Shown: piece after piece, positions 52,601 to 63,135 of the stretch | How positions within the stretch are numbered: position 1 is the stretch's first letter | How the letters are laid out: the number at the start of each line of letters is the position of its first letter | Source: Motacilla alba alba | Lineage: Eukaryota > Chordata > Aves > Passeriformes > Motacillidae | Assembly (NCBI RefSeq): GCF_015832195.1 | Contig: NC_052045.1 | Span: 2,356,001-2,420,000 of the forward strand | Length of the DNA: 64,000 nucleotides | Direction of reading: 5' to 3' | The notes under the pieces: generated by a model | What the model was told of the DNA's origin: nothing | Databases searched by the model: none | Seen by the model: only the letters and a program-made list of their open reading frames with translations | Program-made: the position numbers and the translations under genes

Positions 52601-54167
52601 ACATAATGCCTAAACTTAAATTTTAACCTGGTATTTTCATCTTAATGTTGTTCCTGGTATTAATATTAGAGAATTGTTACATTTTAAACAAAATTTTCTA
52701 TTTAAGCCAGCAAAACAAACTTGAATTTTGTGGCTTTACACTTTCTACTTTGTGATATTTCCATTCTGTGCATGTCCACTGGACAAATTCAACATGGTGG
52801 GGCTCAAAGGTTTACCTTCAACTTGAGCTTTCTAATTCTTTCACCAGTTGCTGAACTTGTTTGTGATATGCTGGAAGTGTAACTCTGCACGATCAGAGTG
52901 GCAAAGGAACAAGATCTATGCATGAACCATATATAATGGATGTTTACAATATTCTTCTTTTCAGCTCTTCTGTCTCGAGAGCAGCCCAGTCTCAAGTGAA
53001 AACGAGTGTCTTACAAGTGAAGTACTGAGATTCCATTTATTATTAAGCAACTTCTGCTCCAGCTTTTCAGTCCTTTTATCAGAAAAGTCTCATTGTTGCA
53101 ATGCTTGATTGTTATTTTATGGCCGGACTTAAAAATAGAACGATTCCAATTTTTTTTGTCTTGTATTTTTAAATACAGCAGCACGAGTGAGCTTCTTTCC
53201 AGATGAAATTATTTATGTGGTGGCAGAGCCAGCATGATCAAAACCAAGGGGTGATGAATCCTGCCCTGTCAGCCCCACACAGGAAAAATCATCTTCATCC
53301 CACACAGTGAGGAGAGGTTTGGGGTTGAGGTGAGGCAAGGGAGAGCCCCAGCCAGGTGTTTTCTCCCCTGTTTGGAAAGGAGTCGTGCAAAAATCTCTGC
53401 TCCTGAGCTGCTTCAATTTTCCATCATCACAGAGTGTGGGCAGGGATGGCAGGATCAGCATCCACGTGGGACAGAGCCCAGCCAGAGACTCTGGGTGAGC
53501 AACCTCACTTACTGGGGAGAGAGAAGGGACTCCTGTGAAACAGATATTCCACATTGCTCGTGACAATATTTGTGTCACTTTTAGCCTTCCTTGTTGCCAG
53601 GGCTTGACAAGAACTAAAGAATCTGTTCCCTGAATGATGGAGGTTATGAGTGTGCTGTAAAAACCAGAGCCTTTGTAAAAGAAAAGTCTCAAATGTTATA
53701 TCATTAAAAAAAAATATTATCTTGCTTACAGTTCTCTTCTGGGCTCCCCTTTCTCTCAACAAAAATGAATGGAAATTATAAAAGGAATAATCTGAAGAAA
53801 AATTAATCCAGTTCTTAGAAATTAAACCCCAAATCAACAATTTGATTGATGAAAGACTGTTGGAAATCATCCCAGATCTAGAATGGTCACAGAGTTGCCA
53901 ACATTTGGGTTCCTTTACAGTATCTGGTACAATAAAAGGAGGGAAAACTTTTAGCATGGTTTCTTCCTTCTGTCACAATAATTATGGCAGAGACAATATT
54001 ATGAGCATATTCTACCCATTTTACCCAGATTTACTGCAGAACAGTGTGCTATTCTATTAACAGAAATGAGATGTGCTCAGCTTTTGAGCTGCATCTCCAC
54101 CTCCAAGTTCAGCAGAATTTTTCACAGTAAATGTTTTAATTGTTCTTACACTAAGCAGGGGAAAAAA
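49606..54167. other. Unique non-coding DNA
   Basis: No gene found. An A run is at about 50951-50964. The minus-strand frames 53213-53692 (159 codons) and 53505-53957 (150 codons) overlap each other in different frames and contain no domain I know, so they are treated as chance frames. A (CTG)n-like tract is near 52106-52121. Confidence 0.5.
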
Positions 54168-54372
54168 ATAACAGAATTATAGAAAGGTTTGGGTTTGAAG
54201 GGACCTTAAAGATCATTTATTACCACTCCTCTGCAATCAATGATCAGGGACACCTTCCCCTGTCCCAGGCTGCTCCCAGCCCTGTCCAGCCTGGCCTTGG
54301 GCACTGCCAGGGATCCAGGGGCAGCCACAGCTGCTCTGGGCACCCTGTACCAGGGCCTCATCCCCATTTATC
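54168..54372 (-). mobile_element. CR1 LINE 3' fragment
   Basis: The antisense CR1 signature at the left end (GGTTTGGGTTTGAAGGGACC, then TTAAAGATCATT) continues into a GC-rich block with CCTGGCCTTGGGCACTGCCA, as seen in many bird CR1 tails. Retrotransposon sense is minus. No open frame is left. Confidence 0.9.
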
Positions 54373-57300
54373 CTCAGATAAAAAGTTACAGGACAACTTA
54401 GTTTCACAAAAGGAATTTATATCTACACTAATCTAACAGACTGTGAGACGAAGCATTGAATATTTCATTGAATTTTGCTACAAATGAGGGATAAGCAACA
54501 TACCAGCTTGAGGAAACACCCAGGTTAAAGTGCACTAATTACTGGGGAGAGAACTTTCAGGCAGTTCTGGGGATGCCCAGAAAGGCAGAGGCTGCAGGGT
54601 GATGCCACCCCAGACACACTCAGAGCATGCAGTGCCACCTCAGAGCTCCCGCAGCTGCTGCGGGCACAGATCTGGGCACTGCACAGAGGACACTCTGTTG
54701 CCCCCACAGTTATTTCAGATAACTTCCTGAATATTCACTCCATGTATTATGCAGAGTGCTGTAATTATATTTTTATATAATCCATGCTGGATCTTCATGG
54801 GTCAGAGTTTCTGCAAGATTGCTTTTCCATTTGTGCACAGGAAAATATTGTCGCAACTAGACTGTTAAAAATTGTTCAATTAAAAAGATCTAGGAAAGAA
54901 AAATTGCTGGCTGAACATATAAACAGGCATTGCACTTCAGTACAATAGAAGCTGTTTAGAGAATTTATTAAAAAAGCGTGAAGGAATTAGGATTTCAGGT
55001 CAGTAAAAAAGAAAAGTATATAACTACACTGAAATATTTTCCTTTTTCCAACTTCTTTTCTGACTGGATTTCAATCATCATTTCAAAGGAGCTCAGTGAC
55101 TAACATTCCTGCAAACAGCACCCATTTGTGTTTACCTCTTTTTATGGCTGTTTATACTGGGAAAATTAAATCCCACAAAAGAAGCTGCCAGGTGACGCTG
55201 GTGTTTGCTCTGGCAGATATTATCTGTAGACAAAGCTCTGCTTATCTCCAGGTCTGCTCTGCTCTTCTGATTGCAATCTCATCTCCCTTGTCCTTGGGAT
55301 CTCCTGTCTGCCACAACCTTCTGCTTGTTAAATATTCAGTGGGAAGTTTATGGACTTTCCCATAACCTTGATTAAAAGCCTACGGGGAACCTGAGTGCTG
55401 AAAAACAGCCCCTCGTTGGGAAAAAAGAAACTGGAGTACACTGTGCTGATTTCCGTTTCACTAATGGTATTTATAATCAGCAGTCACTGGCATGGAGTGT
55501 AGACCAGAGAGGAAAATGATGAATCAAACTTACCTGGTTAATAATTATTGTATTATCAGTACCTGATTTCACTGAGCGGAATTTTTGGGAGCAATGCTGA
55601 GAGGGAGTGGAAAGCACATAAAAAAAAAATCAAAATAAAAAGTTAAAAAAAAAATTCAAAGAAAACAGAGAAATATTCTTTACTGACCTGAATTTTTTTT
55701 TTTTTTTTGGCCCCTCTGAAAAGCAACCCTGGCACTACTGTGAAGATGGAGTTTCTGTGGGCTCAGGTTCCTCCATCCCCAAAGAATTCTGCAGTCCTGC
55801 TCTCTGCCTGGAGCCTCCCAGGGCCTTGGATGTGTCTCCACACCTCAGACCCTGCAGGTGTTCACTCTGGGCCCTCCACTTTTTCCAGGGAAACATGACA
55901 GGAAAACAAGCAGACATGCAAATTGTCCAGGTGCTTTTCAGTACTTTTTTCTGTCGGAGTAATTAACACTCAGAGCCAGCTGAAAAGCAGCTCAGGGTGC
56001 TCAAGGAAATCTCTGAGTCACTGCTGAGCATCTTTAAAGTTTTTAGATAGCACAAGAGGCTCCCACCCCCTCAATCATTTACTTTGTCATTGTCTCCTTT
56101 TCTATTCTTGGTCTTCAATAATGGACAGAGATCCTTTATTTCATAATTGTCAGGGAGATTAAAAACCCATCAGGTAATTTTGTGCTTAACTATTACATCC
56201 TTCCTGCTTTAGGCTTCAAAATAATTTGTTCTGAGTGACAGACCTATTTCTGATCACGACACACTAAATGGAAGATGTCAAATTTTATTGTGCCTTTACA
56301 ACTATATCAGTACAAGATGCAGTCATTTTCTTCATCAGCATTTGGAAATTATCTCCATATGGGAGGGAAAGAGCATAAAAGGCAAGCAATGTCAAGAATT
56401 AAAACTGTGTTTAAGCCTTAAGTAGAGCTGCTGCAGGGGATCCTATATTGCCAAACACAATCCTCAATCACACTCAAATGATTTGCCACATGACACTCAG
56501 AGGGTTTTGTGAAGACAGAGTCATCTGTCTTTGGTCATCTTCATCATATCCCAAGTGCAGTGGGACAAAAACACTCAAACTCGCACAATAAATCAGATAT
56601 AACATCACATTTAACATTTCAATAAGTCTTTTTTTTTCCCCATAAAAAAACATCAGTCAGTGCTTTATTTTTAATTCTTCCTCAAATATGTAATAACAGG
56701 AGGATGAGTAAGATACAAATTCTAACTGTCCCAAGGCTCTTATTTCCAAGGAAATAAGAGAGAAATTGCTAGCCTCAGGAAAACCTCCCTCTTCATCATG
56801 TTTGATTACCATAGATCACAATCCTTGAAGAAATTATAATGAAAATGAAAACATATGTTTCCTTCATTATTACTGTCTTTTATTTAACTGTCCTTGAACT
56901 GAAGTGACTTTCTGTGCCGTTCTGTTTGCTATATACAATTCCAAAGATGTATATACAGATTATATTAAACCATAATCATGCCTGCCTTTCTGAGTGGATT
57001 CCCCATGTGCTGCATTGATTGGGATCCCTGAATAAGATGCAAACCGCTGGAGAGCTTTAAACAGCTATATTCTTTCTAAAGTACTCTTTAATTAATGTTG
57101 TCTAGAGCACTAATTATGAAAGCTTGTAAAGCCTAAAGCCTGGAAACACTTATGCACCTACTTAAGTGTGCTCGTTCAGGGCAGACCCACAGAATTCCCT
57201 GGAAGTGCTCAGGGTAGGTAATTTTAGTGCAGAATGCGATGTTGCAGGTTAAAAGCTGAGCCCAGCTTTGCAGGGCTGTGTCCAGGCTGGGCTCGACAGC

Positions 57301-57437
57301 ATTTTCCCCTCTGGTGGTGCCAAATTTTTACCTTCCAGGGGCAGGTCTGGCTTTCCCCAGCAAAGCTCCCCAAGAGTGCCTTGGAGAAAATGTTGAATGA
57401 AGCAAAACAGAGCCATCAGTCAGTGGGAGATGAGATG
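54373..57437. other. Unique non-coding DNA
   Basis: No gene recognised. A near-perfect hairpin CCCGCAGC-T-GCTGCGGG lies at 54648-54664 in a GC-rich patch. T16 is at 55693-55708 next to A-rich tracts at about 55619-55655. An octamer ATGCAAAT is at 55916-55923. The segment about 56990-57135 is repeat-free with TTTAATTAATG-type motifs and may be retained regulatory sequence; this is inference. Confidence 0.5.
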
Positions 57438-57457
57438 TATGCATCTGCAGATGCATA
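57438..57457. repeat. Perfect 20-bp palindrome
   Basis: TATGCATCTG followed immediately by its exact reverse complement. The arms contain ATGCAT on each side of a central CTGCAG. Too short to be a transposon end; a possible dimeric binding site or a chance event. Confidence 0.95.
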
Positions 57458-60400
57458 TGTTGAGATGCAAAAGTAATTTGTTCACATTATGAAGGCAGAT
57501 AAATATGCAGAGATGTGCATATATGCAAGTAGATCTCCTTCACAGTGGAAAGTACTGACATTAGAATAAAAGCCAAATTACTGTTACTGTCAGTGGAAAA
57601 CTCCTAAATCTTTTTTAAAATGGAATACTCACATTTCTAATTCTTTGCCTTTAATGTTATAAACCATTTTTATTTTGCTATACAGATTCCTGTCTGTTTA
57701 ACTAACAGCTACAAACAGAAAAACAAAATTAAAAAGTTTAACTGGATGACCAAACTTTCAGTGGAAATGGAGGTTTTTGTTCAGGTCACTGTTCCTACAC
57801 ACACCCCGCAAGTGCCATGGTCCTACACCCCAGGCCAGCAGAGGGATCACCAGCTCCTCCAGGCAGAGAAGGCTGGCAGGAATTACACCACATCCACACA
57901 CTCAGAGCCAATCCTGCCTTCATTTCTACACTGAATTATCCCTAAAGTCCTCAGGAGTGGTGCACTTCCTGGCAGGACTGAAAACTCCTTTTATAAAAGG
58001 TGTGATTTCCTCGGGACAGCATCACCTGGTGCTGCCAGGTGTGGGAAAGAATTGTTTGCACTGTCTGAGGACCACTGAGCCTCTTCCCATCTCACACAAA
58101 ACTGATGCAGATTTGCAGATTTGCAGTCCATTTCTGTAGCTGCTTTATGAAATGCAGTAGTGACTGGGGAGCTGAGAGAATACAAATGAGACATTATCAT
58201 TTGATCTGCAGCATTTCCTTAAAATTCCAAATCTTGCTGCAGGAGCTCTCATGCATGCTGAACACCATCATCATTAGATAATTACTCATTATAAATGAGC
58301 ACAGGCTAAAGCCAGACATGCTGTTCAGCTTTCCAAGCACACACAGGTTTCAATGTTAAAATGAAAATATAATTCAAAACTTGGGGTTTTTTTGATCAAA
58401 GGTGCTGAATTTACATACAGGTAGTTTGTTTTCCTGGTGACTGAGGAAAATTGGCCTCTGTAGAACTCAGCCACTGGCAGAATCTCGATGTCAAAGATTA
58501 TTTCAAACTTAGATTTGAAACAAAGTTCTTCTTTTCTGCTGTACATTAAAGCTATAGGGTTGTACATTAAGAATGGTCTTTTATCTAGTTCTGCAATGGC
58601 TGAAAATCCAAGTACTTTCTTCAAGCGCCCAAAATGCCTTCATGTCCAATTTATTTGCATTTATTCATTGAAGGTGTAATTTCTGAAGATCTATCACTTT
58701 ATTTATTGTGCTTCATAGTGCAATTTGGGCATGGCTGTGCTCACTACAGCGCTGCCCAGAGTTCCCTAATTTATGTCTTGCCTTTATAATTGCAAACAGC
58801 AATTGTAATGATTTATAGATTGATAGTTCTGGCTATTAACCACTTCACAGTGGCACCATATTTGGTGAAAGAGCATTCTGGGGACTGATCCCCCCTTTGG
58901 CCAGACAGAGCCTGTGTAAATTCTACCCCAGGGCCACCGTGCACCCCAAAATTAGACTGGGATTTACTGGGAAAATGTCAACTACCCAAAATCCCTCTGA
59001 CACCAGGGGCTCACTCACTGGTACACAGATTTTTAGATAAGATTCTGGGTGGCAACAAGGGCCCTGCTCAAAGGTAGAGCTAAGTTTGATTTGTTTTGGC
59101 AAAAGAATATTACAAACTCATCATTCTGCGGCTGAATATGTGACCAAGCTCAAGCAGGAGAAAGGAAAATGAGGAGAAATTCTGTGCTGAGTGAACTGCT
59201 CTGTCCACAGCTTCAGAGCTCTTTTTTTCCTCCTCAGCCATTCCTCTGTCTGCTCTACTTAATCAAGGCTGCAAATTGCCTTGTTCACTCAGGGTTGCTT
59301 GTATTTTTTTTTTGCAAACAAAGCAGTACAATCAATGCAGTTTATATATCTTACACATGAAACCAGAATTATTTTCACATCAAATAAACCAGGCCTACTA
59401 GCTCAAGATTCTCAAACAGTAATTTACAAATACATTTTACAACTTCTTCTGGCATGAGCAGAAGTTACATAAATTACTGCCACAAGGGGAGGAAAAAGGC
59501 AAGATCCATCAAGGACTCCAGAGGAAGATGCCTTATTCCTACAGAACACGAAAGAAAAGTGGCATCTCACTTTTCAGCTGAACTTCTCTTCTGGAAAGTG
59601 AATATTTTTGGAATAGAACTAAACACTGGGGTTTATCTTACTGATTTTACAGTTTTCTGTTTCAGAGCAGAATCTTAACAGAAGCTCAGAGAAAACACTT
59701 AACATTCAGACATGTTCCAGAAATACCACCAATACCAGGGTAAGAAAAAAAAAAAAACAACTCCACATTTGCCTTCAAAGGGATTTCTGCTGAGAGAAAA
59801 ATCTGGTTTATTTTTCTCTATTTGTTACCATGGACATCTGAATAAAGATAGTATATTTTTACTGGAACCATCTTCTACTGCTGTGGGAAAAAAAAAAAAA
59901 AAAGTTGCCATCTGCCTTAAAGTATGTCCCTCTTCTAGCAAGAAGCTACACTTGCCACCAAGACCATGATGATTTGAATCAGGTACATTTGGACCAAGTA
60001 CCTGAGAAAGATCTTGTCTCTACAGAAATATTTTAACAATGGAAATCAAATATACTTTAATTACATATATACATATACATATATATATGTACACATTGAC
60101 ATCAGATTTCAAAGCCTTTTCATGATGTATCTTGAATATCTTGATGCACTCACAGCTTCAGTTTGGCAGCATTTTTTTTTTTTTGGGTTTTTTCCCCCTT
60201 TTTCTCTAATCTTTTTCTTCCTTTCTCCCAGCTCAGATTGAATGAGAAAGGCTATCTTTAACCTTGAGATCCCTGTTCTTGTTGGTTTGTGTCATAATCT
60301 TATTATTTAGGAGCAAATCTTGCTGTTGAACATCTCACCTCAGCATGCAAAGTGCTTATGGATTAGAGAATATTTCCTGGGGGGTAGAGGATGGAGTGAC

Positions 60401-60689
60401 TGTGAATTAGAAATGCAGCTGCCTGGCGGTGCCAGTCTCTCAGAAAAAAAATAAATAAAATAACTTTAAAAAAATCTCTGTGACCCCCTGTTTACTCTTC
60501 TGTGCTTATTTGCAAATTGTGCATTACAGGTCAGAGACTGTTGAGTGCAGAACATCAGGGCCAGTTTGTCCCTGTAAATAGCAGGGTGCAGTCACAGCTT
60601 AAAGGGAAATCAATTTTTAAAGCATAAATGCAGCTCAATTCTGTTCTATAAATCCCAGAGCCTCATCAATGTTGCTGTTGAGAAGATCT
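57458..60689. other. Unique non-coding DNA
   Basis: No gene found. An octamer ATTTGCAT is at 58653-58660. Homopolymer tracts: A near 59744-59757, A16 at 59888-59903, T near 60173-60184. An alternating TA/CA-rich tract lies at 60062-60092. Open frames of up to 120 codons (57777-58139) show no domains. Confidence 0.5.
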
Positions 60690-60938
60690 CCATGGGGAGA
60701 GGCTTGGAGGAGCCTTTCTGTGTCCGAGGGTTTGTCTCCAGCACAGTCCAGCTCCTCACTCACTGCCCTCCAAAGCAGGGGAGGATTCACACTGCAGGGC
60801 TGACACTGCCAGGGAGGGCACTGTCCACATCGGGGTAAGCCAGTGGAATGACAGAGAAATTGAAGATTGGCAATGCAGCCACAAAGTGCAAGAGAGTTCA
60901 GATAGTTCTGAACACGGAAAAGAAGAAAATGTGCCCTG
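60690..60938 (+). repeat. Left arm of a recent inverted repeat (unsplit copy)
   Basis: These 249 bases reappear as the reverse complement in 62213-62384 plus 63061-63135. The alignment has two mismatches (one at 60692 near the outer end, one at about 60836) and one 2-base gap (at about 60931), so about 99% identity over 247 aligned bases. Outside both ends similarity stops abruptly. I do not recognise the sequence as CR1 or as one of the LTRs. It lies inside a 153-codon minus-strand open frame (61096-60635) that continues into the minisatellite; no known domain is visible, so no CDS is called. Confidence 0.95.
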
Positions 60939-61009
60939 CCCAGGAGACAGGATCTCACCCTGGCACTTGCACTGGGAAACGGGGCAGAGGCTGCAACATC
61001 ACCCTGGGG

Positions 61010-61437
61010 AAAACACCTACAAAAACCTACAAACACCTGAGAACACCTGAGAACACCTGAGAACACCTGAAAACACCTAAAACCACCTGAGAACACCTAC
61101 AAACATCTAAAAACACCTACACGTACAAACACCTACAAAAACCTACAAACACCTGAGAACACCTGAAAACACCTAAAAACACCTAAAACCACCTGAGAAC
61201 ACCTGAAAACACCTGAGAACACCTGAGAACACCTGAGAACACCTGAGAACACCTACAAACACCTACACCTACAAAACCTACAAAAACCTGAAAACACCTA
61301 CCAAAAAACCTAAAAACACCTGAAAACACCATCAAAAACCTACAAACACCTGAAAACACCTAAAAACACCTACATAAAACCCCATAAAAACAGCTGAAAA
61401 CACCACCAACAACCGACAAATACCTCCAAACACCTGG
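61010..61437. repeat. Decanucleotide minisatellite, A/C-rich, CACCTG core
   Basis: About 428 bases of a degenerate 10-11-bp unit whose main forms are AACACCTGAG, AACACCTAAA and AACACCTACA. By hand I count roughly 29 CACCT cores, of which about 16 are complete CACCTG. The most regular block is 61201-61256. The + strand is almost devoid of T and low in G. Because 30 bases equal three units and ten codons, the minus strand translates as a 10-residue periodic peptide, a product of the repeat and not of a gene. CACCTG is the E2-box bound by ZEB and Snail-type zinc fingers; binding here is untested. Confidence 0.95.
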
Positions 61438-62212
61438 CAGCAGGAGCATTTAACAGTGGTGCTGCTGTGTCACTTTGTCCCTGGAACATCCTCAGGGAAC
61501 ACGAGGATGATGGTGCATTAACAACTGCACTGAACTGCAGCATGGTGCCACAGAGAAATCTGCTGTGAGGGAAGTGAGAGCTCTGTCAGAGTTAAAATTT
61601 TCTTTTTCCATGGTCATGAAACGAGGCTGAACCAGCCCCTCCACTTCAGACTTGTTAACCTTCTGTCTTGATGGAAATTAACAGCTCCAGTCTCTGCTAA
61701 ATAAATTCTGTGAATTTTACTGGATAAAGCATCCCTCTATTCCTGTCAAAGAGTTGTGCAGCACAGCTGTTTTTTAACAAATCCCTATTTTTACTTGCTG
61801 ACATTTGATTATCATTATGTATATGAGATTCTTCAGGCTGCAAAGCATGTTCTAACAAGAAATATTAATGTCCCCCCACATTTACCATCTTTTATCCCCA
61901 TTCAGCAAGAATAGGTGTTATACAAAAGAGAAAACATCTGCTTCCTCGTATTATGATTTCTCTTGAACTCTTGAGATGGGAGATGCAAAGTTGATAGCAG
62001 AGGTTAGAGATGAATGTACAAAGCAGAACCGTGTTCCTTTGTGTCTGTGCTCCAAAGGGAAAACAAATCCTAAAATTCAGTATTATAAAAAGCATAAAGA
62101 AAGAATTACCAGGCAGCTTTTTCTTTGGACATCTTTAGTGGCGAAATTGCTATATCTTAAATTTTGTAATCCTTATCGTGATTCATTCCTAACACAGGCA
62201 CTGGAATAAGCT
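61438..62212. other. Spacer between inverted arms, unique non-coding DNA
   Basis: AT-rich sequence between the minisatellite and the right arm. Short frames only (77 codons at 61976-62209). No repeat or gene recognised. Confidence 0.55.
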
Positions 62213-63135
62213 CAGGGCATTTTCTTCTTTTCCGTGTTCAGAACTATCTGAACTCTCTTGCACTTTGTGGCTGCATTGCCAATCTTCAATTTCTCTGTCA
62301 TTCCACTGGCTTATCCCGATGTGGACAGTGCCCTCCCTGGCAGTGTCAGCCCTGCAGTGTGAATCCTCCCCTGCTTTGGAGGGCTGTCGGGTTTCCAGTC
62401 CCGGATTGGGGTGACCCCGAAAGATGGAAAAGTCCCTCCTCCAACCTGTGCCTTCAAAGAAAGACTCAGTAGTTCTCTGTTGTCTGTTCTCAAGGTTGTT
62501 TATTGTTGGTTATCTAAAAGATTCTCCTCCTGAGCTGCTGTGGCCCGTTCAGCAGCTCAGACAAAGGCACACTGCCCTCCCAGGGGCTGCTGCCATCTTT
62601 GATATCACACATTACGTGTTACATGTTTATACTTTTTCCCCAATGCCTGCTATCCATATTGAATGGTGACTTTCTACTCTAGACCAATCTGTGAGTGCCA
62701 ACATCACCAAAGACATGGAGGTTAGGGAGGAGAAAGAAAGAGGACAGGGCACACCCAAATCCCTCCATCTTAGAATCCCCTGACCCCCATGTACAAAACT
62801 TGGACCCCTGCATACAAGGCTTAAACCCCCCTGTACAGCACTCAAAAATCCTTCCTTTCACTTTGAAACTACTTCTACTACAATACCTAAACTTGTGTGT
62901 GTGGCTTGTAATTCTTCATACAGAGTTGGTGATTTGCTCCACGAGCTAAGATCCAAACCCCACGTGTGTCTCTGGCTGCTGCCAGGGTCTCAGAGCCCCC
63001 TGCCAGCGGCTCTGGCCATCCAGGGCACCCAGAGGGATGTCCTGGGTTCCCACAGAGGGCAGTGAGTGAGGAGCTGGACTGTGCTGGAGACAAACCCTCG
63101 GACACAGAAAGGCTCCTCCAAGCCTCTCCCCACGG
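62213..63135 (-). repeat. Right arm of the inverted repeat, split by an LTR
   Basis: Reverse-complement copy of 60690-60938 in two pieces: 62213-62384 and 63061-63135. The pieces join exactly once the intervening 670-bp LTR and one copy of the 6-bp GAGGGC duplication are removed, because the left arm runs through this point without a break. The arms are separated by 1274 bp. Near identity implies recent duplication, or gene conversion keeping the arms alike. Confidence 0.95.
62385..63054 (-). mobile_element. Solo LTR of an endogenous retrovirus, 670 bp
   Basis: Boundaries are exact: the element starts TGTCGGG, ends CCCACA, and is flanked by GAGGGC at 62379-62384 and 63055-63060. The paralogous empty site in the left arm confirms both ends. 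On the minus strand TATAAA lies at 62631-62626 and AATAAA at 62504-62499, giving U3 at the right and a short R-U5 at the left, so the orientation is minus. A 6-bp duplication fits class II (ERVK-like) integration; the class is inference. It is not related in sequence to the LTRs at 11612 and 22924. No retroviral genes are present, so it arose by LTR-LTR recombination. Minus frame 62946-63437 and plus frame 62966-63271 cross its edge and are not genes. Confidence 0.95.

Noticed and set aside
53213..53957. Two minus-strand frames of 159 and 150 codons
   Set aside because: They overlap in different frames, have no known domains, and sit in ordinary non-coding DNA.
61010..61437. CRISPR-like array of short repeats
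   Set aside because: Units are about 10 bp, contiguous and degenerate, with no unique spacers, in a vertebrate-type sequence.
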